Shown: positions 17,772 to 26,728, numbered from the stretch's first letter. The stretch: DNA of 64,000 nt from Bifidobacterium oedipodis (GCF_012932425.1 NZ_JAAIII010000001.1:62001-126000), one strand, 5' to 3'. The notes: generated from the letters alone by a model not told the origin. Numbers and translations are program-made.

Positions 17772-18917
17772 ATGGCACAGCTATCCCTTCGCGCCGAAGC
17801 CGCACCGGCTTGCGGCATTGATGTTCGTCCGTCGGCTCCGGTGTCCGTCAAGAACGGAGCAGAGGATGACAAGGCAACCAATACTTATGTTCGTCCGGAA
17901 ATTCTTCCTGATGGGGGATTTCGGCGTCAGGGCAATGAGTTCCCATACCGTTTTGGCTATGGACATGATGATGTTCCTGTTATCGCCAATAGATACACAA
18001 TTATCGGCCTGATTGGTTGTGGCTGGAATCGACGACAGCGTATTGTCTTACGATTGTTGGGCCTGGATTCGGTCGTGCGTATCGAGTCCGTAATCGGACG
18101 CGATGATTCCGGATGGATTCTCGACCCCGAGGGTCTCGGCAAACAGTTTGGTTATGACCATATCCGTGATTTCTATGAGCATACCAAGCCGGGATTTTCC
18201 GGTCGCCCAACCTCGCCGGCAGTGATTGATAATCAAACCGGTAAGGTGGTGACCAACGAATACCACACATTGAGCTTGGATTGGGAAACCGTATGGAAGC
18301 CATTCCACAAGCCGGGTGCACCGGATTTGTACCCGCGTGAGTTGCGCCCTGAAATTGATCTGCTTAATCAGCAGTTGTTTGAGGATGTGAATAACGGTAC
18401 CTATAAAATCATCTTCGCCACCGAACGTGAAGCCGCCGAAGCTGCCTTGGGCGTGTTTGAAGCTCGCTTGGCTGAGCTGGATTACCGACTGAAGACAAGA
18501 CGTTACCTGTTTGGCACGCAATTGACTGACAGTGATGTTCGTCTGTTCCAAACGCTTGAGGCGTACGAGGTTACATATCGTCCTAAGGTCGTGGAAACCG
18601 TCGGACACGAGGTCAAGCATCTATGGGATTTCGAACATTTGTGGGCATACGCACGTGACTTGTTCGCCACCCCCGGATTCATTGATGACGAAGAGCTGCG
18701 TGCGCTTGGATTCGTGCCGTTTGACGATGGTGACTACGCGTATGCCTTCGGATACGTGAAAACGAACGATCCGTCCGCCGAACCGGGGCCGGCGAATCGT
18801 AAGGAATATTTGGCGCGCTGGCAAGAGCCTGCAAACCGTGAGTCATTGGGCGGTATTCCCGAATTTAGCGGTCCAGGCACTGGTGGCACTGCTGCTTTGT
18901 GGAGCTTTGCACGCTGA
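17772..18917 (+). CDS. Glutathionyl-hydroquinone reductase-like protein, paralogue 2 (CGWN type)
   Basis: The 381-aa protein starts at ATG 17772 with AAGGAG 9 nt upstream. It has the same architecture as the gene before it: N-terminal PACGIDV (Cys14), active-site GCGWNRRQR (Cys83), VVTNEYH in place of the glutathione-binding SNES, then LNQQLFEDVNNGTYK and RRYLFGTQLTDSDVRLFQTLEAYE. It is the last gene of the operon and is followed by a strong terminator. The N-terminal linker before the thioredoxin fold is longer than in paralogue 1. Retention of three copies in one regulon suggests different substrates or partners. A quinone or dehalogenase role, known for the wider family, remains possible. 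Confidence 0.85.
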   Translation: MAQLSLRAEAAPACGIDVRPSAPVSVKNGAEDDKATNTYVRPEILPDGGFRRQGNEFPYRFGYGHDDVPVIANRYTIIGLIGCGWNRRQRIVLRLLGLDSVVRIESVIGRDDSGWILDPEGLGKQFGYDHIRDFYEHTKPGFSGRPTSPAVIDNQTGKVVTNEYHTLSLDWETVWKPFHKPGAPDLYPRELRPEIDLLNQQLFEDVNNGTYKIIFATEREAAEAALGVFEARLAELDYRLKTRRYLFGTQLTDSDVRLFQTLEAYEVTYRPKVVETVGHEVKHLWDFEHLWAYARDLFATPGFIDDEELRALGFVPFDDGDYAYAFGYVKTNDPSAEPGPANRKEYLARWQEPANRESLGGIPEFSGPGTGGTAALWSFAR

Positions 18918-18937
18918 TTATTGTGGCACATGACATA

Positions 18938-18969
18938 GGGCGATTGGATTGATCCGATCGCCCTTTTTT
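18938..18969 (+). terminator. Rho-independent terminator
   Basis: GGGCGATTGGA and TCCGATCGCCC form an 11-bp stem (one T-G pair) with a TTGA loop, followed by TTTTTT at 18964-18969. It ends the operon of the PLP enzyme and the first two reductase-like genes, 21 bp after the last stop. Confidence 0.92.
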
Positions 18970-18998
18970 GTGTGTTTGATTATTGTCGATAACTGTCT

Positions 18999-19013
18999 AT
19001 AAGCAACTGATAT
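18999..19013. promoter_or_regulatory. Shared LysR-type-like operator, copy 3
   Basis: ATAAGCAACTGATAT is preceded by ATAACTGTCT, closely matching ATAACTGCTC before copy 4. It lies 279 nt ahead of the binding-protein gene at 19293. The rest of the 375-bp gap 18918-19292 holds the terminator, a small hairpin (19024-19047), an ATAAC-N5-GTTAT inverted repeat (19108-19122) and no ORF that I can support. Confidence 0.65.
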
Positions 19014-19107
19014 ACCCATGCAAAAGACGCACTAGGGGAAGCGTCTTCATCTGAATAGTCCGTAAAATGTTGGAATAAAGCCATTCTTTCGACATAGTTC
19101 AGAGAGC

Positions 19108-19122
19108 ATAACTATGCGTTAT
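19108..19122. promoter_or_regulatory. ATAAC-N5-GTTAT inverted repeat in the leader of the second transporter
   Basis: ATAACTATGCGTTAT is a 15-bp inverted repeat with the same length and T-N11-A spacing as the shared operator, about 95 bp downstream of copy 3. It may be a second LysR-type half-complex site; this is inference. Confidence 0.3.
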
Positions 19123-19292
19123 ACCGAGCTGTAAGCATCGGCGATAATTACCCCGTCCTGCCGCTGTGTCGATTCCTGTACAACAGGATTTAGCGATGCA
19201 CAAGACATCGAAACAATACAAAAGCACCGTGCGAATGTGGTGTGACGCAACGGTGACTGCAATCCATCGGACTTACGAGCAAGGGAACAACT

Positions 19293-20168
19293 ATGGTAAA
19301 CAGCACTTTCAAAAAAGCGGTGACGATACTCGCTTCGGTGGCATGCTTGGCGTCTTTGACGGCTTGCGGAGCCGCAGCAGCTTCTGAATCCTCATCCGCC
19401 ACCAATAGCAATGGTGACGAGGTACGCACTATTCAGGCTGTTACTGGCGGCACGCCTGCGCCATATACGCTGAAGAATACGGACAACAAGCCAGACGGAC
19501 AGAACATCGAACTTGTTCAGGAAGTATTCAAGCGTCTTCCCCAGTACAAGCTGGAAATATCCTTTGCTGAATTCAAGGGCATTTTCCCGGGACTGGATTC
19601 TGGCCGTTACCAAATTGCGGTGAATAACTTCGCCAAAACTCCGGAACGTGAGCAAAAGTATATTTTCTCCACGCCGATGTACAAGAATGAGTATGTCGCG
19701 GTGGTCTCTGAGCAAAGCGGTATCAAGAACATCGACAGTTTGTCTGATTTGGCAGGGAAGACCACCATCACTTCCGCCGATGGCAGCAATGTCCAGCTTG
19801 CCCTGCAGAAATACAATCAGGCCAATCCCGACAACACCATCAAACTGGAATACAACTCCGCCGATCAGGTCAATCAGCTGCAGCAGGTCAAGGACGGCAA
19901 GGTTGACTTCTCGATTCTTGACGCTCCCACGGTTCGCTATTACGAGAAGAAAATCGGTCTTAAACTCAACACTGTTGAACTTAGCGACAAGGTCGATGAA
20001 GAGCTCCAGAACCAGAACTACAGCTACCTGGTATTCCCGAAGGGCGAAGAAAAGCTTCGCGATGATGTGAATAAAGCTCTGCAGGAAATCATTAAAGACG
20101 GTACATCCAAGAAAATCGATGAGAAGTGGTTCGGCGCTGATCAGACTCCCGATCCTGATGCCAAATAA
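19293..20168 (+). CDS. Amino-acid ABC transporter binding lipoprotein (second system)
   Basis: The 291-aa protein has a signal peptide with lipobox SLTAC (Cys25), then a family-3 solute-binding domain (DGQNIELVQEVFKRLPQYKLEISFAEFKGIFPGLDSGRYQIAVNNF). The phrase MYKNEYVAVV and the C-terminal KIDEKWFGADQTP are typical of cystine/polar amino-acid binding proteins such as TcyK/TcyJ. It is lipid-anchored outside the membrane. It is the first gene of a long operon that continues with permease, ATPase, a reductase-like enzyme, the acetyltransferase-deacylase fusion, a second PLP enzyme and a CGDC protein. Confidence 0.9.
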   Translation: MVNSTFKKAVTILASVACLASLTACGAAAASESSSATNSNGDEVRTIQAVTGGTPAPYTLKNTDNKPDGQNIELVQEVFKRLPQYKLEISFAEFKGIFPGLDSGRYQIAVNNFAKTPEREQKYIFSTPMYKNEYVAVVSEQSGIKNIDSLSDLAGKTTITSADGSNVQLALQKYNQANPDNTIKLEYNSADQVNQLQQVKDGKVDFSILDAPTVRYYEKKIGLKLNTVELSDKVDEELQNQNYSYLVFPKGEEKLRDDVNKALQEIIKDGTSKKIDEKWFGADQTPDPDAK

Positions 20169-20218
20169 CGCGGCATAGTCTCCCAGTCCATTCTCGCAAT
20201 AGTTGATAAGGAACAGCA

Positions 20219-20968
20219 ATGCCCGATTTATTTGATATCAAGCTGGTGTTTACGCAGATACCTGAACTGCTCAAGTATCTGCCGGTGACATTGGAGCTGA
20301 CTGTGGCGGCCGGCGTGATTGGCCTGCTGCTGGGCGTGCTCATCGCCATAGTGCGGGTGAAGGATATTCCCGTGCTTAAGCAGATCGTTGTTGTGTATGT
20401 TTCGATGCTGCGAGGCACGCCGATTATCGTGCAGTTGTATATCAGCTATTTCGGTATTCCGATTCTGCTCAAATACATCAACTATTGGAATGGCACGAAT
20501 TTTGATGTTAATGGCGTGCCCCCTGTGGTATTTGCCATTCTGGCCTTGGGACTTAACCAATCGGCGTTCATGTCTGAAATCATCCGTTCGTCCATCCAGG
20601 CGGTGGATGAGGGACAGGTCGAAGCAGCCGAATCGTTGGGCATGACCGCCAACCAAGTGAGACTGCGCGTATTGCTGCCACAGGCCGGTGTTATCGCGCT
20701 GCCGGGTCTGATGAATTCGCTCATCGGACTGATTAAAGGAACATCGTTGGCCTTCGTGTGTGCAGTGGTGGAGATGACCGCCGCCGGACAGATTATGGCC
20801 GGTGCCTCATACCGCTACTTCGAAATGTATTGCTCACTCGCCATCATCTACTGGATCATCACGGCGGTCCTCGAATGGTTGGCGCGACTGCTGGAAAAGA
20901 AACTATCGATTCCGCAGGAAGCCCCCGAACTGCAACTGGCCGTGGAAAGGACCGTGACCAATGATTAG
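20219..20968 (+). CDS. Amino-acid ABC transporter permease (second system)
   Basis: The 249-aa protein has a HisM/GlnP-type membrane domain: first span TLELTVAAGVIGLLLGVLIA, the conserved YVSMLRGTPIIVQLYISYFGIP, and an EAA-type loop (AESLGMTANQVRLRVLLPQA). It probably works as a homodimer because this system has only one permease gene. AAGGA lies 7 nt before ATG 20219, 50 bp after the binding-protein stop. The ATPase gene overlaps its end by 8 nt. It resembles TcyL/TcyM-type permeases of S-containing amino-acid systems, but that is a weak guide to substrate. Confidence 0.9.
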   Translation: MPDLFDIKLVFTQIPELLKYLPVTLELTVAAGVIGLLLGVLIAIVRVKDIPVLKQIVVVYVSMLRGTPIIVQLYISYFGIPILLKYINYWNGTNFDVNGVPPVVFAILALGLNQSAFMSEIIRSSIQAVDEGQVEAAESLGMTANQVRLRVLLPQAGVIALPGLMNSLIGLIKGTSLAFVCAVVEMTAAGQIMAGASYRYFEMYCSLAIIYWIITAVLEWLARLLEKKLSIPQEAPELQLAVERTVTND

Positions 20969-21731
20969 AATCCGCAATCTTGTCAAGAAATTCAACAACC
21001 ACACCGTGCTTGACGGCATCGATCTCGATATTGAACCGGGAGAAGTCGTCGCATTCATCGGACCATCGGGAACAGGTAAGTCCACGTTCCTGCGTTCGTT
21101 GAACCTGTTGGAAAAGCCTGATTCAGGCACCATCCAATTTGATGATGACACCTACGATCTGTCACATATCTCCAAAAAGGAGACGCTACGACTGCGCCGT
21201 TCCACAGCCATGGTGTTCCAGCAGTTCAATCTGTTCAAGAATCGCACCGCCGTGGAAAACGTGGAGGAGGGACTTCGTGTCGTCAAGAAAATCCCTAAGA
21301 ACGAAGCGCGCCAACGTGCATTGTCTGAATTGCGCAATGTGGGATTGGAAGAGTATCAGAATCATTATCCTCAGCATCTGTCTGGCGGCCAACAGCAGCG
21401 CGTGGCTATCGCCCGCGCGCTGTCGATGAAACCACAGCTGCTGTTGCTCGACGAACCCACTTCAGCCCTTGACCCTGAGCGTGTCAAGGAAGTGCAGGAT
21501 ACGATCAGCCTTGCCGCACAGGAGGGCAACACCATGTTGCTGGTCTCCCATGAAATGGGATTCGTGCGCAAGATCGCCTCCAAAGTGCTGTTTCTCGACG
21601 GAGGCAAAATCATTGAACAGGGTTCGCCAGAGGCGATTTTCGCCAATCCCAAGACCCCAAGGTTGCAGAGTTTTCTAGCTGATATCGAATCCTACGATCC
21701 CAAGCCGGTGGTGCTCAGCCCTCAGGCCTGA
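20961..21731 (+). CDS. Amino-acid ABC transporter ATPase (second system)
   Basis: The 256-aa protein has Walker A GPSGTGKST (34-42), signature LSGGQQQRVAIARAL, Walker B LLLLDEPTSALDPE and the switch His in VSHEM. These are all the parts of a GlnQ/TcyN-type import ATPase. It starts at ATG 20961 inside the permease stop, with AAAGGA upstream, so translation is coupled. It is followed after 84 bp by the third reductase-like gene. Confidence 0.93.
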   Translation: MIRIRNLVKKFNNHTVLDGIDLDIEPGEVVAFIGPSGTGKSTFLRSLNLLEKPDSGTIQFDDDTYDLSHISKKETLRLRRSTAMVFQQFNLFKNRTAVENVEEGLRVVKKIPKNEARQRALSELRNVGLEEYQNHYPQHLSGGQQQRVAIARALSMKPQLLLLDEPTSALDPERVKEVQDTISLAAQEGNTMLLVSHEMGFVRKIASKVLFLDGGKIIEQGSPEAIFANPKTPRLQSFLADIESYDPKPVVLSPQA

Positions 21732-21815
21732 ACAACTCGGCACAAGCACGACCCCAGAACACACCAGTACCGCAAATATGCCTTGGCAAAGGGCAAAAAG
21801 AAAGGACCAACGCAC

Positions 21816-22991
21816 ATGACCAACATTCTTCATTTCAATGCCGGCGATTCCAACGCTTGCGGCGTGCGTGCCCACCGAGCAGCCACGGCCGATCCTCAGG
21901 GGCGCAACCGTCCCGCTGAGGAAACCACCGTCGAGCAGACCCCCGACGGGGCCTTCCGTCGGCAGCGCAATGAGTTCACCGTACGCTTTGGTGATCAGCC
22001 GGGGCAAGCGCCGGCCGAACCGGGCCGCTACCATGTGTTGGGCGCAACCGGCTGCGGGTGGAACCGTCGTCAGCGTATCGTCATTCGTCTGCTTGGTCTG
22101 TGGGACGTGTTCACTCCGGAAATCATCTACGGACGTGATGCCAATGGGTGGAAACTCACGAATGTGCCAGGAGGTGTGGCCGAGAAATTCGGCTATACAC
22201 GTCTCAACGACGCTTACCGTGCCACCGATCCCAATTATCAGGGCCGTGCCACGTCGCCTACCGTTATCGACATGACCAATGGCAAGGTCGTAACGAATAA
22301 CTATCACATTCTGAGCAACGACCTCGAAACCGCGTTCAAACCATTTCATAAGCCAGATGCGCCGGATTTGTATCCGGAGGCATTGCGTCAGGAAATCGAC
22401 CTGCTGAACCAGCAGATTTTCGATGACGTGAACAACGGCACCTATAAGGTGAACTTCGCCACCTCGCGCGGGGCTGCCAAGGCCGCCTACGAGATTTTCA
22501 AAGCACGACTGTTTGACTACGATTTCCGTCTCGCCTCGCGTCGCTACTTGTTCGGCCCGAATTTGACGGACAGTGATGTGCGACTGTTCCAAACGCTGGA
22601 ATCCTATGAGATCGGCTATCGTCCGGAATTCCTGGAAAGCTTGGGACTTTCGGATGACGAAGTGGTGCATGTCTGGGATTATCCGAATTTGTTCGCCTAC
22701 GCGCGTGACTTGTTCCAGACGCCCGGTTTCATCGACGATCAGGAACTATTTGACCTAGGGTACGTGTCCGATGAAAACGGTAACTATGCTCGCGACCCAT
22801 TCTCCGAAGCCGACAAAAACACTTCACAAGCCGTCAAAGATCAGCGCAAGGCTCTATACGAACGTTGGTTGGAACCCGCCGGCCGAGATGAACTGTCTGG
22901 TTCTGCTCAATATTCCGGCCCCGGTGTGGGCGGTTCGTATGAGCTTTGGCAGTTCGGACCTGAATCGGCCGCTCAGCCTTTCCAAGGCTGA
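21816..22991 (+). CDS. Glutathionyl-hydroquinone reductase-like protein, paralogue 3 (CGWN type)
   Basis: The 391-aa protein starts at ATG 21816 with AAAGGA 10 nt upstream. It has the same architecture as the genes at 16584 and 17772: N-terminal NACGVRA (Cys15), active-site GCGWNRRQR (Cys80), VVTNNYH, LNQQIFDDVNNGTYK and RRYLFGPNLTDSDVRLFQTLESYE. It sits between the second transporter and the acetyltransferase-deacylase fusion. In the B. subtilis S-(2-succino)cysteine operons that slot is held by a flavin monooxygenase. This suggests that the protein handles the sulfur-side chemistry of an N-acetylated intermediate. That role is inference; the fold assignment is firm. Confidence 0.85.
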   Translation: MTNILHFNAGDSNACGVRAHRAATADPQGRNRPAEETTVEQTPDGAFRRQRNEFTVRFGDQPGQAPAEPGRYHVLGATGCGWNRRQRIVIRLLGLWDVFTPEIIYGRDANGWKLTNVPGGVAEKFGYTRLNDAYRATDPNYQGRATSPTVIDMTNGKVVTNNYHILSNDLETAFKPFHKPDAPDLYPEALRQEIDLLNQQIFDDVNNGTYKVNFATSRGAAKAAYEIFKARLFDYDFRLASRRYLFGPNLTDSDVRLFQTLESYEIGYRPEFLESLGLSDDEVVHVWDYPNLFAYARDLFQTPGFIDDQELFDLGYVSDENGNYARDPFSEADKNTSQAVKDQRKALYERWLEPAGRDELSGSAQYSGPGVGGSYELWQFGPESAAQPFQG

Positions 22992-23044
22992 GCGGCATAA
23001 CATCCAGATGTAGAGGATCGTTCTCCTAAGAAAGGTTGTGGGAT

Positions 23045-24796
23045 ATGACGCACACAATTGCGGATTTGCCCAAGTCATTGACGCATCGCGACATCGGGCA
23101 TGGCGCGGTTATCCGCATTGCGCGCGAAGATGAGTACCCTGTTGTGGCCAAGGTCCTGGTCGAGGCATTCGAAGCCAACGACCATATCTCCGATCTGTAT
23201 CGCAATCGACTGCAATCCATTGCGCAACGCAGCGAGCGCGAACATGTATGGGTGGCCGAAGATGCTGATAGTCGCATCATCGGCGCATATCTGACTCCCA
23301 AACCTGATGCCACGGAAGAACCTGATACGTTTGGATTCAATACTCTGGGCGTACTGCCGACAGCCCAAGGCAGGGGAGTGGGACGATCCTTTGTACGCCA
23401 TGCCCTTGACTTGGGGCGATTCTTCGGTTTCCCCCGACTACTGATTCATTCCGGGCCGAACATGAAGACGGCTCATCGGCTGTATTATCGCTGTGGCTTT
23501 GTGCGGCACCGGGAGTTGGAAACACTGGTGGTTGATGGCGGGCAACGATTGCTGGTATTCGTGGCTGATACTGACGATCCTGTTGATTTCGACGAGTTGG
23601 AACAGGAATACCGTTGGTTCCATGCCCATCCTGAACTGTCTTATCAAGAGTTTGCAACCACGGAACGCATTAAGGCAATCCTGCAACGGCATGGTGTTGA
23701 GATTCTGGATACCGATTTGTCCACAGGCCTGATTGCTGTAGTGCGTGGCACTGCGTCAGAATCGCATGCGGGGGAGCACAGTGCTCGTAGCCAAAACCCT
23801 GTGATCGCGCTGCGCGGCGATATTGATGGCTTACCGTTACGAGAAGACACAGGCTTGCTATATGCTTCGACCACACCTGGCGTGGCACATGCCTGCGGTC
23901 ACGATATCAACCTCACCGTGGCGTTGGGGGCGGCTCTGCTGCTGCAGCGGCGTCGCGCCGAATTCGCCGGCACGGTCAAAATCATTTTCCAGCCTGCGGA
24001 AGAGGTCAAATCCGACGAGCATACGCCCACGGGTGCCGTGCGTGTGCTCAACACCCATGCACTGGATGACGTTGACGTGTTTTTCGGCACCCACGATACG
24101 GCCGCCCTGCCGGTAGGCGTAATCGGTGTGCGCGAAGGTGGTGCTTCGGGCGCAGTGGACAAGTTCCAGATCACCATTACGGGCCGGGGCACGCATGCCG
24201 CGCATCCGGACGGTGGCGTGAACCCGATTTCCGTACTGAGCTCCATGGTCGACGCGTTGCAGGCCATTGCCGGGCAGCGCGTGGATCCCACACATCCGCG
24301 AGTGCTCACCGTTACGCATGTTGAAGCCGGAACCACATGGAATATCGTGCCTGAGCAGGCCTTCCTTGAAGGCACTGTGCGCACGTGCGATCCCGCCGAC
24401 CGCGACACCATCGAGCAGGCCGTGCGTCAGGTTGTTGGTGGTGTGGCCGCCGCATGGGGAGCGAGTGCGGACCTGGTGTGGTCTTCGAATGCACCCGCCG
24501 TAATCAATGATGTGCACTGGGCCAAGGTAGCGCGTCAAGCGGTAAACGACGTGGAATTGGAGACGCGTGAATCGCCCGCCACTTTGGGAGGCGAGGATTT
24601 CTCCTATTACACGCAGGTGACCGGCAAACCTGGCTTGTTCGTCCACGTGGGCGTCGGCAGTTCACACTTCGCCGCTGAATCCATACATTCGCCGCGCTTC
24701 ACGCCTGATCCAAGGGCTATTGTGCCGGGCGCGCAATTCTTGTCGCAATTGGCGGTTGCGGCACTGCAGGAACTGAACGGGGAGAAAGTTCAATGA
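23045..24796 (+). CDS. GNAT acetyltransferase fused to M20D amidohydrolase
   Basis: The 583-aa protein has two enzymes in one chain. Residues about 20-175 are a GNAT domain (NTLGVLPTAQGRGVG, acetyl-CoA loop QGRGVG at 108-113; YYRCGF). Residues about 185-583 are an M20D amidohydrolase: HPELSYQEF, ALRGDIDGLPL, HACGHD (Cys284, His286), FQPAEE (Glu319/320) and GTHDTAALP (His350). These are the metal ligands and catalytic Glu of N-acyl-amino-acid deacylases. The start is ATG 23045, with AAAGG upstream. In B. subtilis the matching activities are separate proteins (YxeL/YtmI and YxeP/YtnL) that acetylate S-(2-succino)cysteine and later deacetylate N-acetylcysteine. The next gene overlaps by 4 nt. 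Confidence 0.88.
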   Translation: MTHTIADLPKSLTHRDIGHGAVIRIAREDEYPVVAKVLVEAFEANDHISDLYRNRLQSIAQRSEREHVWVAEDADSRIIGAYLTPKPDATEEPDTFGFNTLGVLPTAQGRGVGRSFVRHALDLGRFFGFPRLLIHSGPNMKTAHRLYYRCGFVRHRELETLVVDGGQRLLVFVADTDDPVDFDELEQEYRWFHAHPELSYQEFATTERIKAILQRHGVEILDTDLSTGLIAVVRGTASESHAGEHSARSQNPVIALRGDIDGLPLREDTGLLYASTTPGVAHACGHDINLTVALGAALLLQRRRAEFAGTVKIIFQPAEEVKSDEHTPTGAVRVLNTHALDDVDVFFGTHDTAALPVGVIGVREGGASGAVDKFQITITGRGTHAAHPDGGVNPISVLSSMVDALQAIAGQRVDPTHPRVLTVTHVEAGTTWNIVPEQAFLEGTVRTCDPADRDTIEQAVRQVVGGVAAAWGASADLVWSSNAPAVINDVHWAKVARQAVNDVELETRESPATLGGEDFSYYTQVTGKPGLFVHVGVGSSHFAAESIHSPRFTPDPRAIVPGAQFLSQLAVAALQELNGEKVQ

Positions 24797-26160
24797 GTAA
24801 CAATTTCGATAAGGATCAGGCAACGACGGAATGTAACAATACGTCGTCAACTGGTTCGCCATACCGTGACCAGAGTTTCGCCACAGCTGCAGTACATGCC
24901 GGATACGAACAACTGGACCACGGAGATGCCGCGATGACGCCGATTTATGCATCCGCCGCCTTCAATATGGAAAGCGCAGTACGCGGCGACCTGCTGGCAG
25001 CAGGCGAAACAAGCGGGTTCTCCTACTCGCGCGTGGCCAATCCCACCGTCGCTGTGCTGGAACAGCGTCTGGCTGCTCTGGAAGGCGGCATCGGCGCAGT
25101 AGCCGTGGCTTCCGGTATGGCAGCCGTATCATTCGCTCTCCTCTGCGCGGCCGAGGGCGGCGGCCGCATCATCTCTCCGACAAACCTCTACGGTGCCTCG
25201 GTGGATGCCATGGAAAGCTTCTTCCCCCAATTCGGCATCCATACCGATTTCGTCAATAACATCAACGATCTTGATGAGGTTGCTGCGAAAATCAGGCCGG
25301 ACACTCGTGCGATTTTCGCCGAATCCGTAGCCAATCCCTCCACCGACATCCTCGACATCGAACCCCTGGCCGAACTGGCCCACCGTCACGGCATCGCACT
25401 GATCATCGATAACACGGTGCCCACGCCCTATCTGTTCCGGCCCATCGAATTCGGCGCGGATATCGTGGTGCATTCCACCACCAAAGGCATTACAGGGCAC
25501 GGCAACGCCATCGGCGGCGTCATCATCGATGCCGGCCGCTTTGATTGGACCAATGGACGATTCCCGCAGTTCACCACTCCCGAACTGGTCGTCAGCGACG
25601 AACGTGCCGGCATCGAGCACAGTTTCGCCAGTCGTTTTGGGCGTGAGGCATTCATTCGTCGCGTCCGCATCAAATACCTGCGCACCTTTGGCGCCGTCGC
25701 CAGCCCCTTCAACGCCTATCTGACATTGATCGGCTTGGAAACGTTGCCCGAGCGCGTCAGCCGGCAAGTCAAATCGGCAACCGCCGTAGCTGAATACCTA
25801 CGTCACGCCCCGCATGTGGCCAAGGTCAACTATTCAGGATTAGGTGACACTGCACAGTCTGATTTGGTGGACAAATACTATCCTCGCGGCGTGGGGCAAA
25901 TTCTGTCTTTCGTGCTCGAAGGCACCGAAGACAATGTGCACAGCGTTATAGACGGCGTCAAACTGTTCTCGTACGTGCCCAACATCGGTGACGCGCGCTC
26001 GCTGATCGTTGACCCGGCGCGCATCACCCACCGCGAAGTGCCAGAGGAATACCGCATTCGTGGCGGCGTGAGTGATCAGCTGATTCGATTGTCCATCGGG
26101 CTTGAAGAACCGGAAGATCTTATCGCTGATTTGGATCAGGCGATCAGACGGGCATATTGA
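24793..26160 (+). CDS. O-acetylhomoserine sulfhydrylase-like PLP enzyme (MetY type)
   Basis: The 455-aa protein is longer than its relative at 15252 and fits the MetY branch of the Cys/Met PLP family: THAGYEQLDHGDAAMTPIY-like opening (near 32-52), GFSYSRVANPT (75-85), IDNTVPTPYLFRPIE (205-219) and the PLP lysine at 231 in HSTTKGITGHG. MetY enzymes make homocysteine from O-acetylhomoserine and sulfide. Relatives act as gamma-synthases or lyases. It overlaps the fusion gene by ATGA, so the two are co-translated. In this context it could use sulfide or thiol released by the upstream enzymes. The assignment to the family is firm and the precise reaction is not. Confidence 0.85.
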   Translation: MSNNFDKDQATTECNNTSSTGSPYRDQSFATAAVHAGYEQLDHGDAAMTPIYASAAFNMESAVRGDLLAAGETSGFSYSRVANPTVAVLEQRLAALEGGIGAVAVASGMAAVSFALLCAAEGGGRIISPTNLYGASVDAMESFFPQFGIHTDFVNNINDLDEVAAKIRPDTRAIFAESVANPSTDILDIEPLAELAHRHGIALIIDNTVPTPYLFRPIEFGADIVVHSTTKGITGHGNAIGGVIIDAGRFDWTNGRFPQFTTPELVVSDERAGIEHSFASRFGREAFIRRVRIKYLRTFGAVASPFNAYLTLIGLETLPERVSRQVKSATAVAEYLRHAPHVAKVNYSGLGDTAQSDLVDKYYPRGVGQILSFVLEGTEDNVHSVIDGVKLFSYVPNIGDARSLIVDPARITHREVPEEYRIRGGVSDQLIRLSIGLEEPEDLIADLDQAIRRAY

Positions 26161-26317
26161 TGAAATAACCGAATTCAACGACATGATTCGTTACGGCAAG
26201 CATCATCCGGAACAGGCGATGCTGGTATTCTCAACCCAATACCGTAGCGATAGTGACAATAGTGCACAGACCAGTGCGGTGCTTAAGCCGATTATCGACA
26301 GAAAGGAATAAACAATC

Positions 26318-26578
26318 ATGACACAAGCGCAACCATCCATTGAATTCTACGGTGCCTCATGGTGCGGCGACTGCCGTCGCGCGAAATCCGTGCTGGACAA
26401 GCTCGGCGTGGCCTATGCCTACCACGATCTTGAGCAGGAGGAAGGCGCGGCGGATCAGGCCGTCGCCATCAGCGGCCAGCAGCATATCCCGGTGCTGCAG
26501 TTCACGGACGGCACTGTATTCGTGGAGCCAACGAACAGCCAGCTTGAGACCAAAGTCAAAGAACTGGGACTTGCCTAA
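26318..26578 (+). CDS. Glutaredoxin/NrdH-like thiol oxidoreductase (CGDC)
   Basis: The 86-aa protein has a thioredoxin-fold pattern: FYGASWCGDCRRA with active-site cysteines 16 and 19, and the cis-proline loop QHIPVLQF. The CGDC centre is characteristic of redoxins such as YtnI in the B. subtilis S-(2-succino)cysteine operon. CPYC would be usual for glutaredoxin and CVQC for NrdH. It is the last gene of the operon that begins at 19293, after a 157-bp gap. Its redox partner might be the CGWN reductase-like proteins, which keep a single active-site cysteine; that is inference. Confidence 0.85.
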   Translation: MTQAQPSIEFYGASWCGDCRRAKSVLDKLGVAYAYHDLEQEEGAADQAVAISGQQHIPVLQFTDGTVFVEPTNSQLETKVKELGLA

Positions 26579-26681
26579 CGCAACAGCTGCGCGAAGAGTG
26601 CGCGACAGGTACGCAACAGATGTGCCACAGTGCGCGTCACGGTTACGTCACGAACAACTGCCGCATCACTCACATCGATAC

Positions 26682-26728
26682 ATCGGATAGCAGTGGGCAC
26701 AACGCCTGCTGCTATCCGATTGTTTATT
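26682..26728 (+). terminator. Terminator of the second transporter operon
   Basis: ATCGGATAGCAG (26682-26693) pairs with CTGCTATCCGAT (26709-26720) over a 15-nt loop, followed by TGTTTATT. It lies about 100 bp after the CGDC gene and just before the next operator. Confidence 0.8.

Noticed and set aside
26102-26311. Small ORF between the MetY-like and CGDC genes (for example 42 aa from ATG 26183)
   Set aside because: Its codon use is plausible and it ends 6 nt before the next start, but there is no ribosome site, no recognisable domain, and its longer form overlaps the MetY-like gene.
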